Shown: positions 43,812-52,672, counted from the stretch's first letter. The stretch: DNA of 64,000 nucleotides from Bacillus sp. NTK074B (GCF_017303375.1 NZ_JAFKOH010000012.1:1-64000), one strand, 5' to 3'. The notes: generated by a model not told the origin, from the sequence alone. Numbers and translations are program-made.

Positions 43812-44990
43812 TCATTTTATCACTTTTCGATCAACCCTGTACTCAAGGATCGCTTCGTGCATCCTTCTTAGGGCCAGGTCGACTCGCTCTTTGGGACAGG
43901 CGATGTTCATTCTTACGAAAGCTTGTCCGGTTTTTCCGAATTTGAAGCCTTCATCGAATTTGACTCTGGCTTTTTCTAAGAAGAACCTGCAAAGTTCTTC
44001 ATTTTTCATTCCTAATTCTGTGCAGTCGATCCAAATCAGATGTGTAGCCTGGGGCTGGATGGCTTTAAGCTCCGGAATATGCAGCTCCAGGTAGTTCTGT
44101 ACGTACTGCTTATTCTCCTCCAGCACCATCAAGAGCTCATTGAGCCAGGGCTCCCCTTCCTCATAGGCGGCGATGGTTCCTTCAATGCCAAATACATTGG
44201 GCCTCATCAATCCGAATCCCGTAAGCTTATCCTGATATTTCTCTCTTAAGTCTTTGTTTGGTATAAGAAGGATCGAGGTTTGAAGACCTGCAATGTTAAA
44301 GGTTTTGCTGGGAGCGGCACACAGGATGCTTCTTTCATGCAGGCTCTCATTATGTTTAAAAAGGGGAATATGCTCATACCCCTCATATACCAGATCTCCG
44401 TGCATTTCATCAGAGATGATCCATACATCATGTCGTTTGGCGATAGCGCCGATTTTCGTCAGTTCTTCCCTCGTCCATACGCGGCCGACAGGGTTATGCG
44501 GGCTGCACAGTATAAGGACCTTGGCCCTTGAGAGGCTTGCCTTTTCTTCAAGATCCTCGAAATCGATCGAATACACTCCATCCTCATATAGCAGAGTATT
44601 CGTTATCACGTTACACCGATGATGTTCGATCGTGCTATAGAAAGGATAATAAACGGGATCTTGAATAATGACGCTGTCCCCAGGCTCCGTCAATACACTC
44701 AGCAGCACATTGATTCCCGGGATGATACCCGGACTGAAGCTGATCCACTCTTTGTCTATATCCATGCCGAAGCGTCTCTTCCACCAAGAAATGATGGATT
44801 CAAAGTATCGGTCGCTGAACGTAGTATAGCCGTATATACCATGCTGAGCTTTCTTGTTCAGTGCGTCCACAATGGCCGATGAAACTTGAAAGTCCATGTC
44901 TGCAATACACATAGGGATCACATCCCCATCAGGAAACGACCATTTCACAGAGTGAGTATTCGTTCTCTCGATGCAATCATTCCAATTCAT
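43812..44990 (-). CDS. Cystathionine beta-lyase / MalY-PatB type aminotransferase
   Basis: The 392-residue PLP enzyme resembles B. subtilis PatB, a C-S lyase that splits cystathionine and releases homocysteine. Visible motifs: IADMDFQ near the N-terminus, FSPGIIPGIN, CSPHNPVGR, and the PLP lysine in APSKTFNIAGLQ. I start at MNWND (44990), behind GAGAGGGG; a start seven codons upstream would overlap that site. Confidence 0.88.
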   Translation of the reverse strand: MNWNDCIERTNTHSVKWSFPDGDVIPMCIADMDFQVSSAIVDALNKKAQHGIYGYTTFSDRYFESIISWWKRRFGMDIDKEWISFSPGIIPGINVLLSVLTEPGDSVIIQDPVYYPFYSTIEHHRCNVITNTLLYEDGVYSIDFEDLEEKASLSRAKVLILCSPHNPVGRVWTREELTKIGAIAKRHDVWIISDEMHGDLVYEGYEHIPLFKHNESLHERSILCAAPSKTFNIAGLQTSILLIPNKDLREKYQDKLTGFGLMRPNVFGIEGTIAAYEEGEPWLNELLMVLEENKQYVQNYLELHIPELKAIQPQATHLIWIDCTELGMKNEELCRFFLEKARVKFDEGFKFGKTGQAFVRMNIACPKERVDLALRRMHEAILEYRVDRKVIK

Positions 44991-45113
44991 GTCTGTATGC
45001 CCCTCTCGCATTTATCTTTCTTTACTTTATCCTAGATGACGGGCGGGGTGAATACCTGCACAATAAATAGGAATTTTCTCATATCTTTGTATGGACGCCC
45101 GCCTGATTTCCGG

Positions 45114-45797
45114 CTATTTCTTCACTGCTTTGCGATTCAAATGCTTTAACCCTTCCCGTGCACTGAGGGGGGAAAGCTTTTCTCTTGCAATGAAATCCTT
45201 TACGGCTTCTGGAGCCGTTTTGGAGTATTCCCTGAGAGCCCAGCCGATGGCTTTCTGTATAAAGAACTCCTTCGATTGATTATGCATTAATATGTACCGA
45301 AAGAGACGGTCTTCATCCGTTATTTCCTTGTACTTTAATTGAAACAGGATGGCGATTCGGTTCAACCATATGTTATCTGATTGGATCCATTTCTCTAAGT
45401 ATGTATCGTCTTCTTCGGTCTGATAGATCTTCCCTACGTGATTCGGACCGATATGATCAATCGTATCCCACCAGGATTTCGTCACGATCAACTCTTCCAA
45501 AAGAGGGAGATGCCCTTTTGTTAAATCCCTTGCTCTTTTATCAATGAGACCAAGCGCGACGTATTGACATTCTCTTTGAGGCATAGTCCATAGAGAACGG
45601 ACAATGTCGGGGAGTTCTTCAATGGATGGTTTGCCATTTTCCTTAAGAAAATCCCTCAATAAGGCATTCCGCTCCGGAGTCTTGATGCCAAAGAAAGTGA
45701 ATTGATTTCTCATATAGGCTTCCATGGCTTTTTGGTTTTCACTGTTTTGATTCTTTTTTAAAAGGATAATCAGTTTATCCGCATATTCATGGTTCAT
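45114..45797 (-). CDS. DNA alkylation repair protein, AlkD-like
   Basis: The 227-residue all-helical protein has the HEAT-repeat pattern of AlkD, with FFGIKTPERNALLRDF, RECQYVALGLID, ITKSWWDTID (written here VTKSWWDTID) and FIQKAIGWALREYSK. AlkD-type glycosylases remove alkylated purines without base flipping. AGGAGGAG precedes the start, which overlaps the end of a small zinc-knuckle gene. Confidence 0.9.
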   Translation of the reverse strand: MNHEYADKLIILLKKNQNSENQKAMEAYMRNQFTFFGIKTPERNALLRDFLKENGKPSIEELPDIVRSLWTMPQRECQYVALGLIDKRARDLTKGHLPLLEELIVTKSWWDTIDHIGPNHVGKIYQTEEDDTYLEKWIQSDNIWLNRIAILFQLKYKEITDEDRLFRYILMHNQSKEFFIQKAIGWALREYSKTAPEAVKDFIAREKLSPLSAREGLKHLNRKAVKK

Positions 45798-45939
45798 TTA
45801 CAGTCTCCTCCTCTTGTCTTCGTTCTTCACATTCAAAGCAGCAGCTTTTTCCCCCCTCCAAGTGAACCCCGTTAAAGAAACCGTCCAAGCAGTAGAGGGG
45901 CTTTTGGCAGAAAGTACAGTAGTCTACAAGCTCTTTCAT
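45787..45939 (-). CDS. Small cysteine-rich peptide coupled to the AlkD-like gene (50 aa)
   Basis: A 50-codon gene overlaps the AlkD start by 11 bases in another frame. The peptide has CTFC at 8-11, C17, and CCFEC at 33-37, a zinc-ribbon-like set, and an acidic tail. GGGGATGG precedes the ATG. The overlap implies translational coupling. Function unknown; a DNA or protein adaptor for the repair enzyme is possible but only inference. Confidence 0.75.
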   Translation of the reverse strand: MKELVDYCTFCQKPLYCLDGFFNGVHLEGGKSCCFECEERRQEEETVNEP

Positions 45940-46012
45940 TTCACGACCATCCCCATTCTGAATCTCTCTTTCATACTTCTTGATGATGGGATGAAAAACC
46001 TTTTATAAAAGG

Positions 46013-46622
46013 AGTATTCGTAAACATTGTTGCTTATTGATGAAGCAAGTAGCGGTTGATTTCCTCTCCAGGTGCTCGCTTTCCGCGGGGCTGGCGGTGA
46101 GCCTCCTCAGCCTGCGGGATCTCACCTGTCCAGCTACGGCGGCTAGCCCCTCGAGGTCATAAGCTAAATGGTCCAAGAAGGCAAAAGAACGCCTTCTTAG
46201 CCCATTCATCTTTTGCTTGTCGGGGCTGAACGAGCCGCCTCCGCTTTTCGTGCTGTCCAGCTACGGCGGCTAGCCCCTCGAGGTCATAAGCGTGCTGTCC
46301 AGCGTTTCCCGCAGGAGTCGGGCACCTGCAGCGAGAATCAACAATATAGGTATATTTAACAATAACAAAAGGAAAAATTATTTCCTTATTCCAAACCTCA
46401 TCTTTTTAATAGATTGAAGAGAATAATTATCGCTAAAATAAAATCGACCTTGATCTTCAAGTACTATGAGGTGAGGGAAACTGCGTAGACTCCTACGGAA
46501 AACTGGAGCGTCGATACCTAGAAGTGCAATTTTACTGAAGAGGCTCGGCTGAACGGTAGCTGCAAGCCAAGCAGTTCCCCTCTCTCGTTAGCAAAAACTG
46601 ATTGACCTTTTTTACGAATAGA
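46013..46622. repeat. Composite dispersed repeat with degraded ends
   Basis: The left end (46015-46034) is TATTCGTAAACATTGTTGCT, the TIR of the other copies. It is followed by AGCGGTTGATT...CGCTTTCCGCGG, inverted hairpin units sharing the 127-bp family sequence (46130-46300), then a degraded copy of the 8153 core (46475-46600). The right edge has ACGAATAG near 46611-46620, a remnant of the TIR. No gene is present between 45940 and 46649. Confidence 0.75.
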
Positions 46623-46634
46623 GCCCTTATTAAC

Positions 46635-46671
46635 GAAAAAAGACAACCCTTAGTTCGCTAAGGAGTTGTCT
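46635..46671 (-). terminator. Terminator overlapping the YczE stop codon
   Basis: On the minus strand AGACAACTCCTTAG pairs with CTAAGGGTTGTCT and runs into TTTTTT. The stem starts within the last seven codons, so the C-terminus KRDNSLAN is encoded by the hairpin. Confidence 0.85.
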
Positions 46672-47294
46672 CTTTTCGTCACCTGCCGCTCTATGAGAGA
46701 GTGGAGGAGCTTTTTGCTTTGAGGCAGTGAGAATCCGACGATGGATCCGAGTCCCAATGCAATGATCACAGTTCCGACCCCGACAGGACCGCCGAGTAAC
46801 CAACCGAAAAAGAATACGATGATTTCCATTCCATTCCGTACCCATTGAACCTTCCAGCCAGTTTTCTCCACTACCAGCAGCATAAGGCTGTCCCTCGGGC
46901 CTGCTCCAAGATCTGCTGATACATATAAACCGATCCCATATCCGATCACCACGATCCCCATGGCAAACACGACAGCTTGAGCAACGAGAGAATGAGGGTC
47001 GGGCAAAACAAAATTGAATAAATCTATGAAAATTCCAATTAACAGCATATTGATAAAGGCACCGGCTTTAGGAAATGACTTTGTTCCAACACCCGTCACA
47101 AACAGGATGATAAAGCCCACAATGATGGACCATGTCCCGATGGTCAAGCCGAGCTGCTTGAACAACCCATAATGAAACACATCCCAGGGACCGATTCCAA
47201 GGTCTTTCCCTTTGATGGTCAAACTGATGCCAAACGACAGCACAAGTAAGCCGATAAAGAAAAACGACCAGCGTAACATTTTTTCTCTATTCAT
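46650..47294 (-). CDS. YczE/YyaS/YitT family membrane protein
   Basis: The 214-residue protein has five to six membrane spans and the family pattern GLGIGPWDVFHYG near residue 31 and its repeat DLGAGPRDSLMLL near 128. In B. subtilis YczE affects lipopeptide production, but the biochemical role of the family is not known. It carries its own terminator. Confidence 0.85.
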   Translation of the reverse strand: MNREKMLRWSFFFIGLLVLSFGISLTIKGKDLGIGPWDVFHYGLFKQLGLTIGTWSIIVGFIILFVTGVGTKSFPKAGAFINMLLIGIFIDLFNFVLPDPHSLVAQAVVFAMGIVVIGYGIGLYVSADLGAGPRDSLMLLVVEKTGWKVQWVRNGMEIIVFFFGWLLGGPVGVGTVIIALGLGSIVGFSLPQSKKLLHSLIERQVTKRDNSLAN

Positions 47295-47438
47295 GAAAAT
47301 CCCTTCCTACACCATAGTCAGTTCATTTATTACCCGGATAACTGTATCACAGAATCAGAGGTAAAAAAATTTCATAAAACCTATGGGGTTGGTAGGGATA
47401 GAGACTGTCCCTTTTGATGTTTTACATATTTTGTTAAC

Positions 47439-47553
47439 CGGCTGGATTTTTCACCTTTTTGGCTGGTTTTTTACTGAAATCAGCTGAATTATCGGGATAA
47501 CCCGCTGGATTAACACGAAAATCGGCTCGATTATTTGCCAAATCAGCTGGATT
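47439..47553. repeat. Phased 21-bp repeats with NGCTGGATT core
   Basis: CGGCTGGATT and variants begin at 47439, 47460, 47481, 47502, 47523 and 47544, exactly 21 bases apart six times. The bases between cores are unrelated. The tract fills the gap between the broken VOC gene and YczE; 47295-47430 holds nothing else recognisable apart from the YczE promoter region. Confidence 0.88.
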
Positions 47554-47601
47554 CCACACAATGCTCCTCTCAAAAACCAACAAAACAAGAATACTCGACC
47601 G

Positions 47602-47767
47602 CTACCCTTCCACCAACTCAACGATCTCTCCATCAGGACCGAAGAAAAAGGATGTTTTCACTCCCCCATCTGAACTTCAGCTCTTCTTCATAGCCGAAAT
47701 ACGTTTGGTAGAATTCCTTCGATGTCTGTAAGTTCTTCACGTTAATCCCGATATGATGTAGTTTCAC
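47602..47767 (-). pseudogene. Glyoxalase/VOC protein, internally deleted
   Basis: After AAGGAG, a GTG start gives VKLHHIGINVKNLQTSKEFY and YFGYEEELKFRWGSENILFL, the first 45 residues of a VOC protein. The frame then stops. The next frame reads FFGPDGEIVELVEG and ends with TAG, the usual C-terminus of such proteins. About 65-70 residues are missing between the two parts, so this is a decayed gene. It begins 11 bases after the QueA-like gene. Confidence 0.85.
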
Positions 47768-47778
47768 CTTCTATCTCC

Positions 47779-48798
47779 TTACAAAATGAGGTTCATATCA
47801 CCGAACTCATGCCATTTATAGTTTTTATCAAGGGCTGTCTGATAGGCATCCTTCAATCTTTCCTCAGAAATGAACGCCTTTAAGAGATCCAAATGACTCG
47901 CTTGTGGTTCGTGAAGCCCTGTAATGAGTCCGTCCACGATGCGGAGGGGGGTGTCACCGGAAAGATAAAGATTCGTTACTCCTTCAGCAGGCTGAAGCTT
48001 TCCATATTCATTCATCACCGTTTCAAGAGCGCGAACGACCGTCGTACCCACTGCGACGAGTTTCTTCCCCCGATTCTTGGCACGAAGGATTTCATTTACT
48101 GCTTCAGAACCGACAAGATAGTCTTCCGGATGGTACTTGGGGTGTGGCCACTGGTCACTTCCATAGTAGCTCAAGCCGGCGTGAAGCTGTATGAACACAA
48201 TCCCTACGCCTTTATCCTGTAAGTCTTTCAACAACCTCCATGTAAAGGCTCTTCCGGCAGAAGCCATCTCAACGGAACCTGGAACCGACCCATAGACGTT
48301 CTGATAAAAATCAAGGGGCCACGGGTCATGAATATACTCATAACGGACCGGCTCCCCGTACTTGAAGATGAAATCCATCAGCTCACTGCCACTCCTGTCA
48401 AATTCCAATTGTACAAGCGGTCTTTCACTTCCTTCCCCCTTCACGCGGCCCGTTACCCCTTGCGGAAACCCGATGTGTTCCCCTGCCTGATGGAAGTCTC
48501 CGAGGATAAGGGCGTCCCACGTGCCTTCTGCTCTTCTACGGGAGAGTCGGACTTCGACATTCCGATTTCCCTGTTTTCCTTTGAGGGACGCGGGAAGGGT
48601 CCTGCTATTATTCAAAACAAGCACATCTCCCTCATTCAGAAAATCAGGCAGCCTTTTAAAGGTTGAATGATCACACTTGCCGGTTTCCCGGTTCAACACC
48701 ATCAGCTTTACATCATCTCTCTCCAACCCTTGAAGCTCGATTGGGGTCGTGGCGTTCAACCGGGATGGGATATGGAATGCATGCGCCGATTCATTCAT
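47779..48798 (-). CDS. QueA-like S-adenosylmethionine:tRNA ribosyltransferase-isomerase paralogue
   Basis: The 339-residue protein has the QueA fold: FHIPSRLNATTPIE, VLVLNNSRTLPASLKG, the MASAGRAFTW segment, IQLHAGLSYYG and GTTVVRALE. Canonical QueA makes epoxyqueuosine on tRNA and is normally encoded in ruvB-queA-tgt; here it sits between an SDR gene (8-base overlap) and a VOC remnant. It may be a divergent paralogue with another substrate. The ATG at 48798 follows GGGGTGG. Confidence 0.8.
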   Translation of the reverse strand: MNESAHAFHIPSRLNATTPIELQGLERDDVKLMVLNRETGKCDHSTFKRLPDFLNEGDVLVLNNSRTLPASLKGKQGNRNVEVRLSRRRAEGTWDALILGDFHQAGEHIGFPQGVTGRVKGEGSERPLVQLEFDRSGSELMDFIFKYGEPVRYEYIHDPWPLDFYQNVYGSVPGSVEMASAGRAFTWRLLKDLQDKGVGIVFIQLHAGLSYYGSDQWPHPKYHPEDYLVGSEAVNEILRAKNRGKKLVAVGTTVVRALETVMNEYGKLQPAEGVTNLYLSGDTPLRIVDGLITGLHEPQASHLDLLKAFISEERLKDAYQTALDKNYKWHEFGDMNLIL

Positions 48799-49525
48799 GA
48801 CCGCCACCCCGCTTCCACTCGAATTCCTGAGCTTCAAACCGCTTTCCGTTTTCTCCCTTCGAAGCATGGGACGCCAAGTACAGAAACACATCAAGGTGAT
48901 CCTGTGGATCTGCAAGGAAATAATCACAATCCGGGACTGCTCTGTCGTGCATCTCTGTATCCATCTCCCCCGGGTCCACCATATTCACCCTTACTCCTGT
49001 ATCCCCCAGCTCATCCGCCCACGTCCCAGTCAGGCCTTCAACTGCAAATTTCGAAATGCCATACGCCCCCCACTCTGCAAAGCCTGTTCGACCCGCTTCT
49101 GACGTGAGATTCACGATTGAACCACTCCCTCTGCTCATCATGCCCGGAAGTACCCTCTTCGTGACTAAAAAAGGGTTCAGCGTATTGATTCTTACCACTT
49201 CAAGGAATGCTTCCTCGGGATAATCTGCCAATAGACGAGGTCCCGGTCCAAATACTGATGCATTATTGAACAACACATCGACGCTTCCCCACGCTTCCTC
49301 CGTTACCGACACAAAACGATCAACATCCCGGGCATTAGAAACATCCGCCTGTAAAGCGATCACTTCCGTCCCCAACATTCTCAATTCTTTTTCCACTTCC
49401 TTAAGCGGCCCGGGGTTTCGCGCACAGATGGCCACTTTTGCGCCTCCTTCCGCGAACTTCTTGGCAAGGGCCTTCCCCAATCCTTTTGAAGCACCTGTAA
49501 TCATGACTACTTTGTTCTCAAACAT
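48791..49525 (-). CDS. SDR family oxidoreductase
   Basis: The 244-residue classical SDR has TGASKGLG (cofactor), NNASVFG, LTSEAG (serine) and YGISK (catalytic Tyr and Lys). The ATG at 49525 follows AAAGGGG. Its stop overlaps the QueA-like gene by 8 bases, so the two are translationally coupled and probably act on one pathway. The substrate is unknown. Confidence 0.88.
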   Translation of the reverse strand: MFENKVVMITGASKGLGKALAKKFAEGGAKVAICARNPGPLKEVEKELRMLGTEVIALQADVSNARDVDRFVSVTEEAWGSVDVLFNNASVFGPGPRLLADYPEEAFLEVVRINTLNPFLVTKRVLPGMMSRGSGSIVNLTSEAGRTGFAEWGAYGISKFAVEGLTGTWADELGDTGVRVNMVDPGEMDTEMHDRAVPDCDYFLADPQDHLDVFLYLASHASKGENGKRFEAQEFEWKRGGGHE

Positions 49526-49703
49526 TTTCCATACCCCTTTCATTGTTCTTGTTACTCACATTTTATGAAAAAGACGAAGCCGGCAAATCGTCTATAAGGA
49601 GTCGGATACTCTAGAAAATTAGATGTAGCACGCTCTCAGCCTTTTGATGTACGTCTTATAAAAACACGAACATTAATACTGGAAAATCACTTTATATTCG
49701 TGT

Positions 49704-49709
49704 TATAAT
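49704..49709 (+). promoter_or_regulatory. -10 element of the folD transcript
   Basis: TATAAT lies about 16 bases before the riboswitch. The -35 is poor. Confidence 0.5.
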
Positions 49710-49723
49710 GAATTTGAAAATAA

Positions 49724-49841
49724 ATCAGGCAGTGACTGGCGAAAATGTGGAATCAACCACAAGGGAGCTGCGAATCTTACTTTATTTAGCCATTAGCCGT
49801 TCGCCTGGGCAGAAGGCAAGGGGACACCCTTGTCTTTTTTT
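49724..49841 (+). ncRNA. ZTP riboswitch (pfl motif) controlling folD
   Basis: The leader contains AGTGACTGGCGAA, GTGGAATCAACCAC followed by GGGAGCTG, and the pseudoknot part CCGTTCGCCTGGGCA, the conserved pieces of the ZMP/ZTP aptamer. A terminator (GGCAAGGG with CCCTTGTC, then T7) follows at 49815-49841. ZMP/ZTP builds up when 10-formyl-tetrahydrofolate is short; binding should prevent termination and raise FolD. Confidence 0.93.
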
Positions 49842-49863
49842 ACTATAATCAGGAGGGATAGCA

Positions 49864-50718
49864 GTGGAACCACTAGTATTAGACGGTAAACTTGTTGCAT
49901 CTGAGGTCAAGGAAAGCCTGAAATCGAGAGTCGGGGGATTAAAGGAGAAGGGCATCACTCCATGTCTCGCAACCGTACTCGTTGGAGATGATCCATCTTC
50001 TGCGACGTATGTAAAGATGAAAGGGAATGCGTGTGCGAAAATCGGAATGGAGTCACGACGAATCCACCTTCCTAATGAAACGACAACCAATGAACTCCTG
50101 GACATGATTCAGGAGCTGAATGATGACACTTCCGTTCACGGGATCCTATTGCAGCATCCCGTCCCCCACCACATTGACGAACGTGCTGCCTTTGAAGCGA
50201 TTTCCATTGAAAAGGACGTGGATGGGGTCACAAGCCACGGGTTTGGTCAAAATTCGTTGGGATTCGGTGAGTACCCTTCCTGCACCCCTGCGGCGATCAT
50301 GAGTATCATCGATTACTATGATGTTGCTCTTGAAGGAAAACACGCTGTCGTGGTTGGAAGAAGCCCGATTCTTGGAAAGCCTGTTTCCATGATGTTATTG
50401 AATCGTAACGCTACAGTGACAACATGCCATTCTTATACAGAAAACCTGCCTGCCATTCTTGCATCTGCCGATCTTGTCGTCGCGGCAGTCGGTAAACCGA
50501 ATTTCATTCAAGGAGATTGGATCAAAGAAGGTGCCGTTGTTCTGGATGCAGGGTACAACAAAGGGAACGTCGGGGATATCGATTACGAGGCTTGCTATGA
50601 AAAAGCCGGTGCCATCACACCGGTTCCTGGTGGAGTAGGTCCTGTAACGATTTCCATGTTGTTAAAACAGACCGTTGATTCCGCCGAAAAATATGGACGT
50701 GTGCCACAAAATGCATAG
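49864..50718 (+). CDS. folD: Methylenetetrahydrofolate dehydrogenase/cyclohydrolase FolD
   Basis: FolD converts 5,10-methylene-THF to 10-formyl-THF. The 284-residue protein has the catalytic lysine in ATYVKMKGNAC, GILLQHPVP, DVDGVT, GRSPILGKPV and the C-terminal TPVPGGVGPVT. The start is GTG at 49864 behind AGGAGG. Its riboswitch links its expression to folate stress. Confidence 0.96.
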   Translation: MEPLVLDGKLVASEVKESLKSRVGGLKEKGITPCLATVLVGDDPSSATYVKMKGNACAKIGMESRRIHLPNETTTNELLDMIQELNDDTSVHGILLQHPVPHHIDERAAFEAISIEKDVDGVTSHGFGQNSLGFGEYPSCTPAAIMSIIDYYDVALEGKHAVVVGRSPILGKPVSMMLLNRNATVTTCHSYTENLPAILASADLVVAAVGKPNFIQGDWIKEGAVVLDAGYNKGNVGDIDYEACYEKAGAITPVPGGVGPVTISMLLKQTVDSAEKYGRVPQNA

Positions 50719-50725
50719 AAGAGTG

Positions 50726-50759
50726 AGACTGACTCTATTAAAGGGGTCAGTCTTTTTTT
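50726..50759 (+). terminator. folD terminator
   Basis: AGACTGAC pairs with GTCAGTCT, followed by seven T. Confidence 0.88.
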
Positions 50760-50830
50760 ACTTTCAGCACTTATTTTTTCTGATTTTCAGGAGAAAATGG
50801 TAAGGACTAGAATGGGAAAGGAGCGTTCAA

Positions 50831-52372
50831 ATGGACTCACAACATCATAATGCTTTTTCCGAAACACCTGAGCCCTATTGGAGGGAGAGTACTAAGCTTC
50901 CACTGTTTAAAAAACTTGATCAGAATGTGAAAGTGGATGTGACCGTAGTCGGAGGAGGGATAGCCGGTATCACCACTGCGTACCTTCTGGCAAAAGGCGG
51001 CAAGAAGGTAGCGCTCATCGACGCTGACCAGCTATTGAACGGTACGACGGGACATACAACGGCGAAAATATCCGCCCAGCATGGACTGATCTACGAGGAA
51101 CTCATCCAGCATTTCGGAGAAGAATTCGCAAAGAAGTATTACCTGTCTCAAACGAAAGCAATGCAGTTTATCCAGGACACGATTACAAATGAACATATCG
51201 AGTGTCATTTTTCAGAACAAGATGCTTACGTGTATGCAACGACTGATCACTATGCAGGCAAGGTCCAAAAGGAATATGAGGCTTATCAAAAGCTCGGGAT
51301 CAATGGGGCGATCATGGAGAACATCCCCCTCGACCTACCCATCAAAAACGCATTGGTGATGAAGAACCAGGCTCAGTTCCATCCATTGAAATACCTGAAG
51401 GCCCTGATTGATTCGTATACTGGGATGGGCGGGCAGATATTTGAAGGAACGAAGGCAAAGACCATCAATGAAGGAGACAGCACGCAGGTGGTGACAGAAG
51501 ACGGTTATCACCTCGACAGTGAATACGTGGTCATTAGCTCTCACTTCCCCTTTTATGATGGAATGGGATTTTACTACACGAAGATGCATGCAGAGCGCTC
51601 GTATATTCTCGGTGTGAAGGCCAAAAAGGATTACCCGGGTGGAATGTATATAAGTGCAGATGACCCTACCCGTTCTTTGCGTTACGAAGAAGATGAAAAT
51701 GGGGAAAAGCTCATCCTCATCGGCGGGGATAAACATAAAACCGGACAGGGTAAAGATACGATGGAGCACTACAAGGCATTACAGGCATTCGCTGAGGAAG
51801 TGGTCGGTGTAGAGGAAGTCCGTTATCGCTGGTCGGCACAGGACCTAATCACCCTGGATAAAGTACCCTACATCGGTAAACTGACGGAAAAACATCCGGG
51901 CATATTTGTCGCTACAGGCTTTAACAAATGGGGTATGACTTCCGGTACTCTTGCAGGACAGATTCTTTCCGATCAGATCCTGGGAAATCATCACATCTAC
52001 GCTGACGTGTACTCGCCTTCCAGGTTTGTAGCGGATCCAAGTATTAAACATTTCTTTAAAGAGAATCTGAATGTGGCTGGCGAGCTCATTAAAGGGAAAT
52101 TGCACATCCCAGCCAGAAAGCCCGAAGATTTGAATAAAGGGGAAGGTGATGTCGTCAACTTAAATGGTCGCCGATGCGGTGGCTTTAGAGATGAATCTGG
52201 GAAGCTCCACATCGTGGATACCACCTGTACCCACCTGGGCTGCGAAACGGAATGGAATCACGGAGACCACACCTGGGACTGCCCTTGTCACGGCTCCCGC
52301 TTCTCCATAGACGGAGAAGTCATCGAAGGGCCAGCCAAAAAACCGCTTGAAAAATTCGAACTAAACGATTGA
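50831..52372 (+). CDS. yhfW: FAD-dependent oxidoreductase with C-terminal Rieske domain, YhfW-like
   Basis: The 513-residue protein combines a DAO-type FAD domain (VVGGGIAGITTAYLLA near residue 38) and a Rieske iron-sulfur domain at the C-terminus: CTHLGC (C466, H468) and CPCHGS (C484, H487), with C471 and C486 for a stabilising disulfide. The same fusion is seen in B. subtilis YhfW. Substrate unknown; some relatives oxidise amines. AAAGGAG precedes the ATG. Confidence 0.9.
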   Translation: MDSQHHNAFSETPEPYWRESTKLPLFKKLDQNVKVDVTVVGGGIAGITTAYLLAKGGKKVALIDADQLLNGTTGHTTAKISAQHGLIYEELIQHFGEEFAKKYYLSQTKAMQFIQDTITNEHIECHFSEQDAYVYATTDHYAGKVQKEYEAYQKLGINGAIMENIPLDLPIKNALVMKNQAQFHPLKYLKALIDSYTGMGGQIFEGTKAKTINEGDSTQVVTEDGYHLDSEYVVISSHFPFYDGMGFYYTKMHAERSYILGVKAKKDYPGGMYISADDPTRSLRYEEDENGEKLILIGGDKHKTGQGKDTMEHYKALQAFAEEVVGVEEVRYRWSAQDLITLDKVPYIGKLTEKHPGIFVATGFNKWGMTSGTLAGQILSDQILGNHHIYADVYSPSRFVADPSIKHFFKENLNVAGELIKGKLHIPARKPEDLNKGEGDVVNLNGRRCGGFRDESGKLHIVDTTCTHLGCETEWNHGDHTWDCPCHGSRFSIDGEVIEGPAKKPLEKFELND

Positions 52373-52384
52373 GGGACGGACCTT
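52369..52384. repeat. GAGGGACGGACCT motif at the yhfW stop codon
   Basis: TTGAGGGACGGACCTT begins within the stop codon of the gene. It is the most distant copy in the window. Confidence 0.75.
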
Positions 52385-52522
52385 CATCAGGTTTGTCGAA
52401 TATAGCCCGGGAAATAAACAGAACGATAAGGATATTTGACATATTTTGTCGCAATGCGTAAGAATATTTCCCTGTTTTCTCCCCACACTAACAATGAGCT
52501 ACTATTTTGGGAGGGATTCTGA

Positions 52523-52657
52523 ATGGGCCGTACGAAAAAAGGAAACCGCAATGCTCAAAGCAATACCAATGCCAAAAAGGGAAATCGCACAAGTTCTGAA
52601 CTGGTGGAATTCACGACAGGACAGGAAAATCCTAAGAAGAACCGCATACAGGAGTAA
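52523..52657 (+). CDS. Small Asn/Lys-rich hypothetical protein (44 aa)
   Basis: After GGGAGGG, an ATG opens a 44-codon frame: MGRTKKGNRNAQSNTN, AKKGNRTSSELVEF, TTGQENPKKNRIQE. The peptide is hydrophilic and basic, with no membrane segment. Composition recalls small spore-core or YfhD-like peptides, but I cannot assign a family. A strong terminator follows 16 bases after the stop, which supports a real gene. Confidence 0.65.
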   Translation: MGRTKKGNRNAQSNTNAKKGNRTSSELVEFTTGQENPKKNRIQE

Positions 52658-52672
52658 CAAGTCACAGAAACG

